From the NCBI GenBank assembly GCA_028583605.1, contig CM053331.1, positions 5,202,008-5,266,007 on the forward strand: a DNA stretch of 64,000 nt, in the 5' to 3' direction. This stretch comes from Dastarcus helophoroides (Eukaryota; Arthropoda; Insecta; Coleoptera; Bothrideridae). The notes beneath the pieces were generated by a model. The model made no database searches. It was not told where the DNA came from and worked only from the letters and a program-made list of their open reading frames with translations. The first letter of the stretch is position 1; every line of letters begins with the position of its first letter. Position numbers and translations under genes: made by a program. Positions 46,385 to 57,521 of the stretch are shown here, piece after piece.

Positions 46385-47466
46385 CTTACGCTAAAGATTT
46401 CTCATCCTTATCCTGTCCTCAACGAGTAAGATGTCCCTAAAAGATGGTGACATCGAAATTTTACTAAAATAGCACTTATCACCCAAAAATCTTCTACTTA
46501 TCAAGTTTCACTAAAGTTTGAGTTTGAATTTTTCCTGAAGGAAAAAAACATCCCTAAAAATAGTGAACCCCTCTCTAGAAATCGACAGAACCGTTTCAGA
46601 GAGAAGAAATTGTTTCTCAAGGAGGAAGATGCTCCTAATAAGTAAGGATCCGAATTTTTACTAAAATTGCTTCGATATCTGGATCATTTTTCTGACCTAA
46701 AGATGTCCTAGATACCTAGTTCATCGACATTGTTAGAGTCGTTTCGGACATAAAAAATATTCCTGAAGGAGGAAGATGCCCCTAAAAAATGGTGATCCTG
46801 AATTTATATAGATCGTTTTCTTGAACCAACAAACCCTTAGTTACAAGAGTTTCATGGAAATCGATAGAAACTTTTTGGAGGTAACAATTTGTTTCTCAAT
46901 CAGGAAGATGTCCCTAATAATGGTGACCCCGAATTTTCACTAAAATTGCTAAATTGCATCTACCTAGATCAACTCCTTGACCCAAATATTTCCTGGTCAC
47001 CAAGTTTCATCGAAACTGATAAGAGTCGCTGCGGAGACAAAAATTGTCCCAGAAGGAAGAAAAGTACCTAAAAAAATTGTCGTCTTAAATTTTTACAGAT
47101 AATTTTTCCAATTCAAAAAAAATTTTGGTTGTTATGCAAATAGAATGCAACCTAGACTACAGTATGCAGCCCCCTAAGAGTGTATAGTAGATCATAAATA
47201 AATGAACTATCAACAGTTGAGCCACAAACACTTAGCAAAGCGGTTGCTCTATACTGAAGCCCCAGAAGACTATCATATAAATGCACGGACCAATAGGCTT
47301 AAACAGATATTGGTCTGTGCATTAGAACTTTGTTACCGATTTTGGTCAAAAGTGATAGGACATACGTAGAATCGTTTTAGATATAAATAATATTTGTTCC
47401 CCAAAAAAAATAAATTCCTAAAAAATGGCGATAGCTAAATTTTACTAAAATTAAATCCGTCTAGAT
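46385..47466. repeat. Degenerate satellite, units of roughly 120-155 bp, first part
   Basis: Phrases such as GATGTCCCTAA, GGTGACCCCGAATTTT(C/T)AC, ACCAAGTTTCATCGAAA and AATTGTTCC recur in the same order about seven times. A 42-bp hairpin sits at 47281-47322 (ATGCACGGACCAATA / TATTGGTCTGTGCAT). The array is interrupted at 47467 by a hAT element and resumes at 49799. Confidence 0.75.
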
Positions 47467-49790
47467 CAAGGATGAGCAAGACGTGGCCCGTGGGCCACAT
47501 GTGGCCTGCCTAACATTTTTCTGAAGCCCGCCTAAGCTCTACTGTTTTACGTAAAAATTTTAGAAAAGAAAATGTCAAACAATTTGATGAAAAAAAAAAG
47601 AAAATAAATTTCCACGATTCATGAAATATCTTGGCAAGATTTTCTTAAGGGGGAGGGGGGAGCAATAACAATCATTCTAAAAAACTCATGTTTAAAAAAA
47701 CTTTCTGTGTATCTTTACTTGATAACTACAGAATTGGGAACACCACATTTTTAAATTAAAGCCAAAATTTTGAAAAAAGTCAATCTTAAGAAAAAACCTT
47801 ATGGAGAACTTTAAGAAATGTCGAAATTTTGAAAAAGTGGAAATGTAAAAGAGACGAAATTGGCAAATAAAAATTTTTGTAAAAAAAGTTGTAATTTCCA
47901 GAACAAGTCGAATTGAGGTAAAAAAAATGCAACTTTTAAAAACAATGATCTCAGAATTTTTAATTTATTACAATTTTGTCATATTTTTGAAATTTTGCAA
48001 GGAATCCTTTTTCAAGATTTCCTAATAATATTCTTCTCAGATTGTTTAGATTTCTATTAAAACTTCGATCCAATTTAAAAAAAAATAAACGAATTTTCTG
48101 AAAAAGTCTAAATCTTTGGAAAAAATTTCATTTTAAATGGAAATGTCTAGAAACAGATAAAATTGAATTTTGAATTAAAAGTCAAGTTGAAATTATCAGG
48201 AGTAAAATTTTAAAAAAATCAGAAAAACAAAAACTTCAAAAAAAATTCAGGATTTTTCAAAATTACCTTACAAATTACAAAAAAAATTGACTTTTCTAGG
48301 AAACATTCCAAATTTTCAGAAGAAGGTCCAATTTTAGGAGGAAAATTTAAAAAGTTGAAATATTCAATAAATCATACTGAAAATAAAAACCTAACTTTTC
48401 TCAAAAACTCGAGAAATGTGCAAAATTCAAAAAAAAATCTAAATTTTCAAAGATCTGATTTTATGAAGGACACAATTTTCAAAAAAAAAGTCCAATCCTG
48501 AGAAAGAAAAATCGCAAAATTTAAAAACATTGTTCTCAAAATTTAAAATTCAGTAAAGATGTTGAATTGACAAAAAAATCTTTTTCTGGTAGCAAATATA
48601 TTTTTCGCAACAACAGAAAAGTGAACATTTTCAGAAAACTTTTTTGAAAAAGTCCAAAAGGTAGAATTTTGAAAACAAAATTAAAATTTCGAAAAAGACT
48701 AATTTTGAGGAACAGGCGAATTTTAGTAAAAGGCTATCTTAGAAAAATTCGAAATTTTGAGAAAAAAAGATGAATTTACCAGAAAAAAAAGAAAAAATTT
48801 ATTGAAATATTAAATATTGGATATTGAGATAAAAATCAAGATTTCCTGAAAAAGACAATTTTCAGGAAACCAGTCAGAATTTCTAAAAAAATTCAAAATC
48901 TTAGAAATCCAAATGTTTATAAATGTTCAGAAAAATATCGGAATTTGAAAAAAAATTCGAGGAAACTTTGAAATGGACAAAAAATTGTCTAAAGAAAGTC
49001 AAATTAAAATAAAGTAAAAAAAATAGTCAAAACCCCGAGAAAAAAGACGATATTGTAAGAGAAATTGTGCAAAAAAGATCTAAATTTTGAGAAAAAGCAT
49101 TTAATCTTAGTGACAGTTCGAAATTCAGAAAAAGAGTAAATTTTAAAAGAAAAATCGAATATTTATTTTCCCTGGACTCTCTGGACGAGTCAGAGGAAGA
49201 CAGGCTTCCTACTTTGCCTCAACAGGCGTCAGAAAATGACAAATATTGTGATAACACATCGAAAAAAGTTGAAACTACCAGTAATTTGGATTAAAAAAGG
49301 GTTGAAGTTTACGAAGACATTTTTGTTTTTTCACAAAAATTTTAAATTTCTAAAAAATATACCTTTCTGTCTAAAAGATCGACCAGATTTCGAAAAAAAG
49401 GCAAATTTTAATAAAAAGCGGAAATTTTCAGAATCAGAAAAAGGCGAAATTATCAGGAAAAGTCGAATTTCGAGTAATGACGAAATTTCAGAAAAGAAAA
49501 ACGAGGAACTTTTAAATTCAAAATTTTGACAGTCATGTTTGATAAAAGAAGGCAAATTTATGAATAAATGCAAAATTTTAAAAGAGAGTGTCAAATTTTG
49601 TAAAAAAATATACAAAATTTGAGAAAAAGGTAGAAATTTCGAAGAAATGTTTCAAGGATAGAATGAATTCTGAAGAATTGGAAAGTTCTCCAATTGAATA
49701 CATACAAATTTTTAGTTTGCTGCATGAACCAGGGAGTGCAGGCGCATTCATATTTTTCTTAGTCTGTAAAAAAAAGGTTGCTCATTCCTG
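47467..49790. mobile_element. Non-autonomous hAT element, 2.3 kb, filled with AT-rich DNA
   Basis: GTCTAGAT flanks both ends (47459-47466 and 49791-49798). Ends are CAAGGATGAGCAAG and, complemented, CAGGAATGAGCAAC: 11 of 14 match. The left subterminal sequence GTGGCCCGTGGGCCACATGT is typical of hAT relatives whose ends carry GGCCCGCGGGCC. The inside is AAATTTCGA-type filler with no transposase. Confidence 0.88.
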
Positions 49791-49798
49791 GTCTAGAT

Positions 49799-50270
49799 CA
49801 TTTTGTTGACACAAAAATCCTCCATTTACTAAATTTTGTCGGAATCGATAAAACCCTTTCGAAAATAAAAATTGTTCCTGGAGGCCAATGATCTCCCTGA
49901 CAAAATGCGATCCCAAATTTATATACTTATCGTTTTTTTAATCCAAAAAACCCTTATTTACCGAATTGCATCGAAATCGATACAACCGCTTCTGAGATAA
50001 AAATTATTTCCTTAAGGATCAATATATCCCTAAAAATGGTGATATCAACATTTTTTTAATCAAAAAAAACCTTAATTACCAAGTTTCATCGAAATCGATA
50101 GAGCTGTTTAGGAGATAAAAAATTTCTTCCTGAAGAATTAAAATCTTCTCAAGAACTGTTGATTCCAAATTTTTACCAAGACACTTATCTGGATCATTTT
50201 TTCGGCTCAAAAAATTCCTAGTTAACGATTTTATCAAAACCGTTAGTCGTTTTACCGAAAAATGTATATA
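49799..50270. repeat. Degenerate satellite, second part after the hAT insertion
   Basis: The same phrases continue: AAATTTTGTCGGAATCGATA, CCAAGTTTCATCGAAATCGA, GATAAAAATTATTTCC. Reading across the hAT element from 47466 to 49799 restores a unit of the array. Confidence 0.75.
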
Positions 50271-50411
50271 GTATATACATGCAAATAAATTTAACTCATT
50301 TAATAGTAGATATACTGAGCACCTGTAGTTTTCATACATTTTTGAATCAGCAGTGAATGGGTTAATGAAGTGTGCATGTTGCTCAGCAGTTGGTTTAGTA
50401 TTCATTCAAGT

Positions 50412-51600
50412 AAACTTGCAAGTGGGCATTTTGACCTGTTTCTTAAATTAGTATTTTTTGTGGCGCTTTGATAAACAATTAAACAAAATTGACAAATAGT
50501 TTTTGAAAATTTCAACTTTTTTTTGATATTTGGATTGTTAAAATTTTAACAAAAAAAAAACGAAAGTTTCTCCAAAAAATATTTTCTTCGGAAATTTTTT
50601 ATTTATTTATCGACATTTGACTTTTTTCCAATTCGACTTCAGGGCCTTGCGGTAGATTTTCTTAGTATGAGTAACTCATAAATATCGAATTTATCTCAAA
50701 ATTTCGTTTTTTTTTAATTTTGTATTTAGGCATTTAACTTTTATTTTTCTTTTTTTAATTTTTCTGAAAGGATCTTTTTTTTCTTCTATTTGTGAAATTG
50801 AGTCTTAATGGTCCAACTTTTTTTTTTACATCGACCCTTTTTTTAAATTCCGAAAAAATTCTCGACTTTATATCTACTAATTTCCATTTTATCCAAATTT
50901 TGAATTATTTTAACAAAATCGCAAGTTTAAATTTAAAATTTTGTCCGTAAAGAGTTGTAGAATTTTTTCAGAACTCATAATTCTAATTTTGTTATTCCAG
51001 AGTTACAAAAAAGTATTTATTTTTTAATTATATACGGAATTTGAGAATAAGGTGAAAGCTTAAGATTTAATTTTGGGAATTAAACTTGAAAATGGGAAAA
51101 GGTGAAATATCAAGATTTATAAAATAATTCAAAAACTGTCACATTTCAAGTTTTCACTTTTAATTACTATTTTTTGCTTAATTTTAGGCATTACAATTGT
51201 TATTTTGTTATTTAAGTCGAAATTTCAGTAAACAACTTTAATATTTTAAGACCTATTCGACTTCTCAACTTTAAGACCAAAATTTTGTAAAAGAAGTGAA
51301 AATTTCGAGTTTAAAATTACAAATTACAAAAATATTACAAGAATTCGGAATTTTGTTTAGAAACTTAAAATTTAAAAAAAAAATAGAAACTATTCTTTAA
51401 TTTCGACTTCAAAAACAAAATGTGGAGAATAGAGTCAAAATTTTGAGACTAAAATCGAAATTCCAAGAAACAAGTTCAAAATGTTGAGATTTTGAAAAAA
51501 TGTCGAGAGTTTGAGAAAAATTGAAATACAAAAATCGTCCCCTAAAACCAAGAAGGATTAAAAAACGCAATAAAGGTTGCTCTAACGCGTTTCGACAGCC
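50412..51600. repeat. AT-rich interspersed repeat, copy 2 (no mariner insertion)
   Basis: Reverse-complement match to 12430-15066. At about 50555-50600 this copy runs uninterrupted through the position where copy 1 has the mariner, and near 50770 it lacks the fold-back fragment of copy 1. It therefore preserves the ancestral arrangement of both sites. Confidence 0.75.
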
Positions 51601-51802
51601 AAGTTATCATCTTCAGTATCTCTCTGAAGATGATAACTTTTTGACATTTTAGTCGAAGTTTACAATTTTTCTCAATTTTTGGTGGAACGGTCTGGTCTTT
51701 GGTTATCTTCAAAAACTGAAATACAAAAATTGTCTCCTGAAACCAAGAAAGATTAAAAAACACAACAAAGGTTGCTCTAACGCGTTTCGGCAGCCAAGCT
51801 AT
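51520..51802. repeat. Two fold-back half elements
   Basis: Two copies in the same orientation of TGAAATACAAAAAT ... ACCAAGAA(A/G)GATTAAAAAA ... CGACAGCCAAG(C/T)TATCA, at 51520-51640 and 51715-51802. A short palindrome sits between (CATCTTCAGTATCTCTCTGAAGATG at 51607-51631, not perfect). The second is cut off exactly where the heptanucleotide array begins. Confidence 0.75.
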
Positions 51803-52046
51803 CAATTTTGAATTTTGAATTTTGAATTTTGAATTTTGAATTTTGAATTTTGAATTTTGAATTTTGAATTTTGAATTTTGAATTTTGAATTTTGAATTTT
51901 GAATTTTGAATTTTGAATTTTGAATTTTGAATTTTGAATTTTGAATTTTGAATTTTGAATTTTGAATTTTGAATTTTGAATTTTGAATTTTGAATTTTAA
52001 ATTTTGAATTTCGAATTTCGAATTTCGAATTTTGAATTTTGAATTT
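51803..52046. repeat. (AATTTTG)n heptanucleotide microsatellite, about 35 copies
   Basis: About 245 bp of AATTTTG repeats, almost perfect until about 51995, then with C substitutions (AATTTCG). Because 7 is not a multiple of 3 it yields a periodic Lys/Ile/Asn/Ser/Phe open frame on the - strand, which is not a gene. Confidence 0.97.
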
Positions 52047-52049
52047 TCT

Positions 52050-52545
52050 CGAAAATCCGGGAAATTTATTAACAAATTTTAAAATTTAAGTTGACAATTT
52101 AAAAGTTGTATAGTATTTGAGGCCAGTTCTCAAATTTCGAATTTGATGGATTTAAGTCGAGAAAAATGTTAAATTTTTTGAAATTTTCACCGTAACTTAA
52201 AATTTTCGAGTTTTTTTTTAATTCTGCAATTTTATTCATTGTCCACTAAACTTTTTCTAGAAAGAGAATGCAGCACGACTTATTTATTACTTGGGAAACT
52301 TTATTCATATTTTCACCCGTTTATAGATTGAATTTTGAAGAACCCTTTTGTAGCAGATGTCTACATCGTACAAGAAACAGAACTTCAAGTTTGTAATTTT
52401 AACAGTTTCAGAAATTGAGTGATGAGCGAGTGTCTTTTACATAAATAAATGAGAAATGCTGCAGGAGGTTCCGCGACGCTAGAGGAAAAATTGGGAACCA
52501 CCGCCTTAAGCTTAATGATACTTTGCTTCATTATTAAACATTTTC
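52050..52545. repeat. Interspersed repeat A, copy 2
   Basis: Reverse complement of 4920-5460, including CCGCCTTAAG at 52501-52510 and GATGTCTACATC. Compared with copy 1 it has an extra GC-richer stretch near 52460-52500. Confidence 0.7.
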
Positions 52546-53082
52546 ACCGTTTAGTACCACAAGTCATTATTTTGTAAAATTAGTAGAAAATAAATCTAAA
52601 TATTGGAATAGAAAATTTCTAAAAAAAAATAGTTTTCAAGTTAAACATCAATTTTTCATCATTTTACCATAAATCGTATTATTCATAACACAAGTCTGCA
52701 AAAAAAAAACAAAATTGAGAGCTGTTTTATTTTTTTGTTAAATTCATATGTTTTTGGGTGTGCTGAATGCGAAAATAACTTTCATTTTGTCATAGAACGT
52801 CACGTTTTCTGACAATATAGGTATCTATGTTAAACAAGTTATCATCTTAAAATAAAAGATAAGAGATTACAAAATTTTTAAATGTATAATTGCGTAACAA
52901 AACTTATTTTTTATCTAAAATACTTTAATTAGTAAGCACTAAATACATTTTTTTTTCCCAGTGAGACTCCTTTTGATATATTTTCGCTTGTGGGAAGATC
53001 TCTATGAAGCGTCCAACGGTAGCATCATTGAGACGCTCCATCTTTCCTGGTATATTTTTTCCATCTCCTTAATCCATCTCCG
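52546..53082 (+). other. AT-rich intron between repeats A and B, nothing seen
   Basis: No gene or repeat recognised. Confidence 0.5.
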
Positions 53083-53492
53083 CACCCTGCCTGATCTGAG
53101 TGAGGACAACCGAAATCTAAGCCCAAATTTATGCGCCAAACACCGCTCCCATTTTACAAATAGTGCCTTTATTATTCAAAATTTTGTGTTCAAATTTGGA
53201 GAACTTATAAAGCAGGGATGTCGAGTTCGCGTTTTGGAAGTATTTTTTTCAAATTCCATTTAGTTTCCGAGATATTCGCTTCTGAAAACAGGCAAAAAAG
53301 AGACAAATTATACGCCCATTTGTGGAAATACCAAGACAAAAATCAAAAATCTGCTTTCAAAGCCCGAATTCCCCAACATTTTGAAACATTATTACCAAAT
53401 TTGTTTAAATTCTAAGCGATAGTATTGACCTAGTTTATAAAATGGCAAGCGAAGAATTTCGACGTTTTAAGAGTACCAGACTGCCGCCTTAA
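53083..53492. repeat. Interspersed repeat B, copy 2
   Basis: Reverse complement of 5611-6021, from CACCCTGCCTGATCTGAG to CTGCCGCCTTAA. The order of A and B relative to each other is swapped compared with copy 1, so they are separate families and not one long duplicated block. Confidence 0.7.
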
Positions 53493-54124
53493 AGAGTTCG
53501 TGCAGATTACGTAATGTTTTGTTCAAATTCGTCGATACAAGATTTAGCTAGGCGACAAGTCTTCAGCTATTGTGTAGTAAATAGATCCCCTATCGAATTA
53601 GATGGCGTTGTCAAATCATTATATTAAATTAAACTTCCGGCAGGAGTTAAAAAAATAGTTAGGTTGATTAGGGGCGGTTAAACTTCATTAACATTTACGT
53701 CAAGTTTTACTTTAGCAAGATTACTAGTTTCTAATTTTTATTTGTAATTGTTACGCTTAAGATCTAAGGATGCAACAAAGGAGGAAATCCGGTGGAATTA
53801 TAGGAAGGCTTTTGCGACACATTTGCGTGGAAATATTCCCAGACGCCAAAAAAATGTTCTGGCCTGGTAAATTGTTTGACTGCATGCTGCATGAAATGAG
53901 TTATTATTGCCTGATTAGTTGCACTATCGTGAATTTTTTTTTGATTTATGATTGCTGTCTGAAAATGCTGAATGTTTATGGACGGTTGTTCATTAGAACG
54001 ATTGTCCATTAGATGCGTTTTGGTCCAAATTTCTTTCCTCGGAAATCAGACGAGAGAGTGGAAATGTTCCCAGTTCAGTGCGACGTGCGATTATCTGAAA
54101 TAAATGGGATAAGCTCGCATTTTG
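53493..54124 (+). other. Intron before the GGGCCGTTCA element, nothing supported
   Basis: Overlapping open frames of about 80 codons on both strands at 53764-54012 have no family resemblance and are not called. Confidence 0.45.
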
Positions 54125-57100
54125 GGGCCGTTCACAAATTATGTAAGATATTTAAGGGAGGGGGGGGGTTTGATTAAATATTATAGTTTCTTACTATAGG
54201 GAGGGAGGGTAGAGAATTTGATATTACGTAAAATTTCGAATTAGAAATTTTAGCACTTTCGCGCTAAATGCCATTATTGGATAGCGCCATCTGTGCTTTA
54301 TCTCTCTTACTCAGTATTGAATCTTACAAGGATCATATGTTGTCAGTACTTCTAGACTTTCTACTATTTCGTTGTTGTTCTCGTTGATCGGGGATTTCCC
54401 TGTTACTTGAAATCTCAAAAATATAACATCATTTCCTTTTAGAATATTTATTTTATCTAACATGTTTGGATACATACATCCACTGTTATTTAAAACGTGG
54501 GTAGAAGGTTTCCCAGATAAAACACCAAGGGTTTGTCAACAAGAGTCTAATTTAATCTAGACAACCAACAAAGAAGTTTTCAAAAATGATGACAATGCTT
54601 TCGGAGAATTTGTATCTCAAAAAATAAATGATTTAAAACAGCTTGCTGCTAAGAAAAGAAACCAACATGCTGGTTTTTTTTAAACAGGTTAGGTGGCACT
54701 TTATTTCTAAATTTTTTTGTTCAAAATATTATTATCAATATTTTAATATTATTTTTAAGTAATTATTATATGTAAAATTCTATTTAAATAAACTTATAAG
54801 TTACGCACATTTTGCTGTGTATGTTAAGCTGTAATCAAAATCACTTCTTACAGCAAAATGTGTCTGGTGGACCGCTTGCTTTGATGGACAAAAACTGAAC
54901 AGATTCTTCTCTCGCATTATGCACTAGAGAAGTCGATATGGCGCACAGACTGATTCCAAAAGAGGCGATTCCTGATAAATCACAATTAACATGTCATCCT
55001 ACTCCAGCACAAGATGCAATTGAAAAAAAAATTTCATTGGTGGACAGTGAATTAAATACAAGTATTTTACGTCGGGATTCTGGTCTTGGAGGACTCAAAA
55101 TCAATCAAGAAATCACTAAATTGCAAAAAAAACCTCGGTGAAGCTAAAAAACAACTTGCTAATAAAAAACGAAACGCTGAATATCAAAAAAGTTTCAGAA
55201 AAAAAAAGACAGGCATTGATAAAAGATGTTATTAAGAATCCAGTTGTAAAACAACAATTAAATGTGCACGAGACAGTGGGTCGCCCTCGTTTGGAGGAAG
55301 CTCAACCTGAGCTGTTGAAAGTTTTACCAGAAATTGCGAGCTTTGGAGGTGGTGCAGATGAGGAACGCCGAACTCAAATGGTAAGAAGCTGTAGAACTCT
55401 AGATGACTTGGTCAAAGAACTAGAGACGTTAGGTTTCAATCTATCACGAAGTGATACGTATCTTCGTCTTTTACCTAGATGTTCTACTACAATTCAAGGA
55501 AAAAACACGTAGTAACAGTTCCGGTAATACTGGCGAGAGCAACAAATGATGAACACAAAAGCCATCCCGATGATAAATTTTGCACTGATTCTATCCGGGC
55601 TATCGAGTCTCTCGCCTCCATGCTTGGGCCTTCTCAGGTTTTCTTCTTGTCACAGGACGACAAAGCGCGCATTCCAATTGGTAAAACTACTGTAGAAAAA
55701 CAAGCACCCTTTCTGATGCATGTGGAATATCGAGTACGACTACCAGATCACGACTGGGTGGTGGCAGAAAAACATAAATTAATACTGATGGAATGGGCAA
55801 ACCTGAAGCAGTGACATACAGTGGACCTACGTACGTTGCAATCAGATCAGGAAAACATTCATCATCATCTGCACGCACCCATGGCATCGATCTAGAACAT
55901 CTTATGGAGCTAGCAGAATTTCAATCCCTGGCCAAAACAGATTATAATAATATAAAACTAGTTATAATCATGACTGTTGACGGAGGACCTGATGAAAATC
56001 CACGCTCTCCTCAAGTCATCTCTCATGCTGTTTCCCACTTTCGTAAATTTGATCTTGATGCTATATTTATTATCACTAACGCTCCCGGAAGAAGTTGCTT
56101 CAATCGAGTAGAGCGTAGAATGGCTCCATTGTGTCATCAATTATCTGGACTTGTCTTACCGTATGATTCTTTTGGTAATCATCTTGATGATCAGCGATGT
56201 ACAATTGATAATTAACTTGAACTCAAAAATTTTAAAATGGCTGGTGATATTTTAGCGCAGATATGGAGTATGTTAATTATTGATGATAAGCCAGTTGTTG
56301 CTGAATACGTAGATTCTGGTAGTGATAATATTGATAGAAGTTTAGTGGAATGGACTCCTGATTGGTACTGTAGACATGTAAGAGAATCTCATTATTTACT
56401 GCAAATTAGCAAATGCACAGAATTTAGATGCTGTGGAAAATAACGAAGTAATTTGCGAATGATATTACCAGATGGATTTATTCCACCACCTTATCCTCTT
56501 CGACAAGCGAAAACTTTAGATATACCACTTCCTAAAGACCAAGCAAATGCTAATTTTTGTCCTTTATTTGTGCAATTATCTCTAAACATTGAAATTCCTA
56601 GCCGCCCAAATTTTATTTTAACACCATACGACTTTTATTGTCCTACGGTTCAAACGCAATTGATTGCACGTACATGTGGATTGTACTTTGCATCAAATAA
56701 AAATGTGAAAATTCATCGTCAATCAGTTCACAAGTACCAGTGTGCTCGTACTGAGAATGTTCATCCTATTAAATTATTGCGTCGTCGTGCTGGACAGAGC
56801 CTGTGTCTTACATCATACAATAATAATACCCATGATATAGAATGGTACGACAATGAAGATATTGATATTGAAAAAACTGAAGAGCCTCAAGAAAAACAAA
56901 AGGAATCAGTTATTCCGGTAATTGAATCAATATCTGAATGGTTAGTCAGTCCTTGGATAAATAATAGAGTTTTGATTTATTATCTAGTTTTTTCAACACC
57001 TTAGGTTTTACTAAACTAATTCTGGTCAAAACTGTGATAGGTTGATAAGATTAATGTTATTCAAGTGAGTTAATGATATTTATAATAATAAGATGATAAT

Positions 57101-57271
57101 AAAAGGTATTTTTAAAAGTAACGGAGTCGCATTTTATTGATGCATACATTTCTTACGAAAATTTCTTATTAAGGGGTAGGGGGGAGTAGTTGAAATCTTA
57201 TGATGTCTTACAATAGGGGAGAGGGGGTCAAAATAGCCCTCAAAACCTCTTACGTAATTTATGAACGGCCT
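54125..57271 (+). mobile_element. DNA transposon with GGGCCGTTCA ends, superfamily not assigned
   Basis: The left end GGGCCGTTCACAAATTATGT is an inverted match of the right end, whose complement reads AGGCCGTTCATAAATTACGT; both are followed by a G-rich tract (GGGAGGGGGGGGG at left, CCCCCTCTCCCC in the complement at right). TTTTG flanks both sides (54120-54124 and 57272-57276), a possible 5-bp duplication but low in complexity. A multi-domain protein remnant on the + strand occupies 54938-57001. It lies in the 14.8-kb calpain intron. Confidence 0.75.
54938..57001 (+). pseudogene. Probable DDE-type transposase of unassigned family, broken
   Basis: The pieces follow one another in order. A Lys-rich N-terminus is followed by VGRPRLEEAQPELLKVLPEI and LSRSDTYLRLLPR (helical, possibly DNA-binding). 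Next is FFLSQDDKARIPIGKTTVEK (about 55640-55700), HVEYRVRLPDHDWVVAEKHK, TYSGPTYVAIRSGKHSSSSA, IMTVDGGPDENPRSP (about 55965-56010) and GRSCFNRVERRMAPLCHQLS (about 56088-56150). The Asp of QDDKA, the Asp of VDGGPDENP and a Glu of NRVERRMA would fit a D-D-E triad. A Cys-rich C-terminus follows (KCTEFRCCGK; RTCGLYFASNKNVKIHRQSV). Frameshifts near 55135, 55500 and 55800 and stops at 56213-56215 and 56441-56443 disable it. I do not recognise the family by name. Confidence 0.65.
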
Positions 57272-57371
57272 TTTTGTAGCTATTCTGACGATTTATGTGA
57301 CTAACTAGAAATAATAGATATTAAAAAGATAGTAAATTCGTTTCGAAATTGATATACAAATCTTAATAAAT

Positions 57372-57515
57372 TGAAATACAAATCTTGTTCCCTGCTTGGC
57401 TGTCGAAATGCGTTAGAGCAACCTTTGTTGTATTTTTTAATCTTTCTTGGTTTCAGGGGATAAGATTTGTATTTCAATTTTTGAAGATAACCGAGGACCA
57501 GTCCGTTCCATCAAG
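57372..57515. repeat. Fold-back element, internally deleted copy
   Basis: A short left arm (TGAAATACAAATCTTGTTCC) is joined directly to the right half: GGCTGTCGAAATGCGTTAGA, TTTCTTGGTTTCAGGGGATA, and the terminal GGACCAGTCCGTTCCATCAA. Confidence 0.75.
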
Positions 57516-57521
57516 AACAAC

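Noticed and set aside
47281..47322. 42-bp hairpin as a microRNA precursor
   Set aside because: The stem of about 15 bp is too short for an animal pre-miRNA; more likely a satellite internal palindrome.
51542..52075. 177-codon antisense ORF with KFKIQNS repeats
   Set aside because: Produced by the AATTTTG heptanucleotide array, which stays open by period; not a gene.
53764..54012. Overlapping ~80-codon ORFs on both strands
   Set aside because: No family resemblance or motif, and no sign of splicing or promoter; likely chance.
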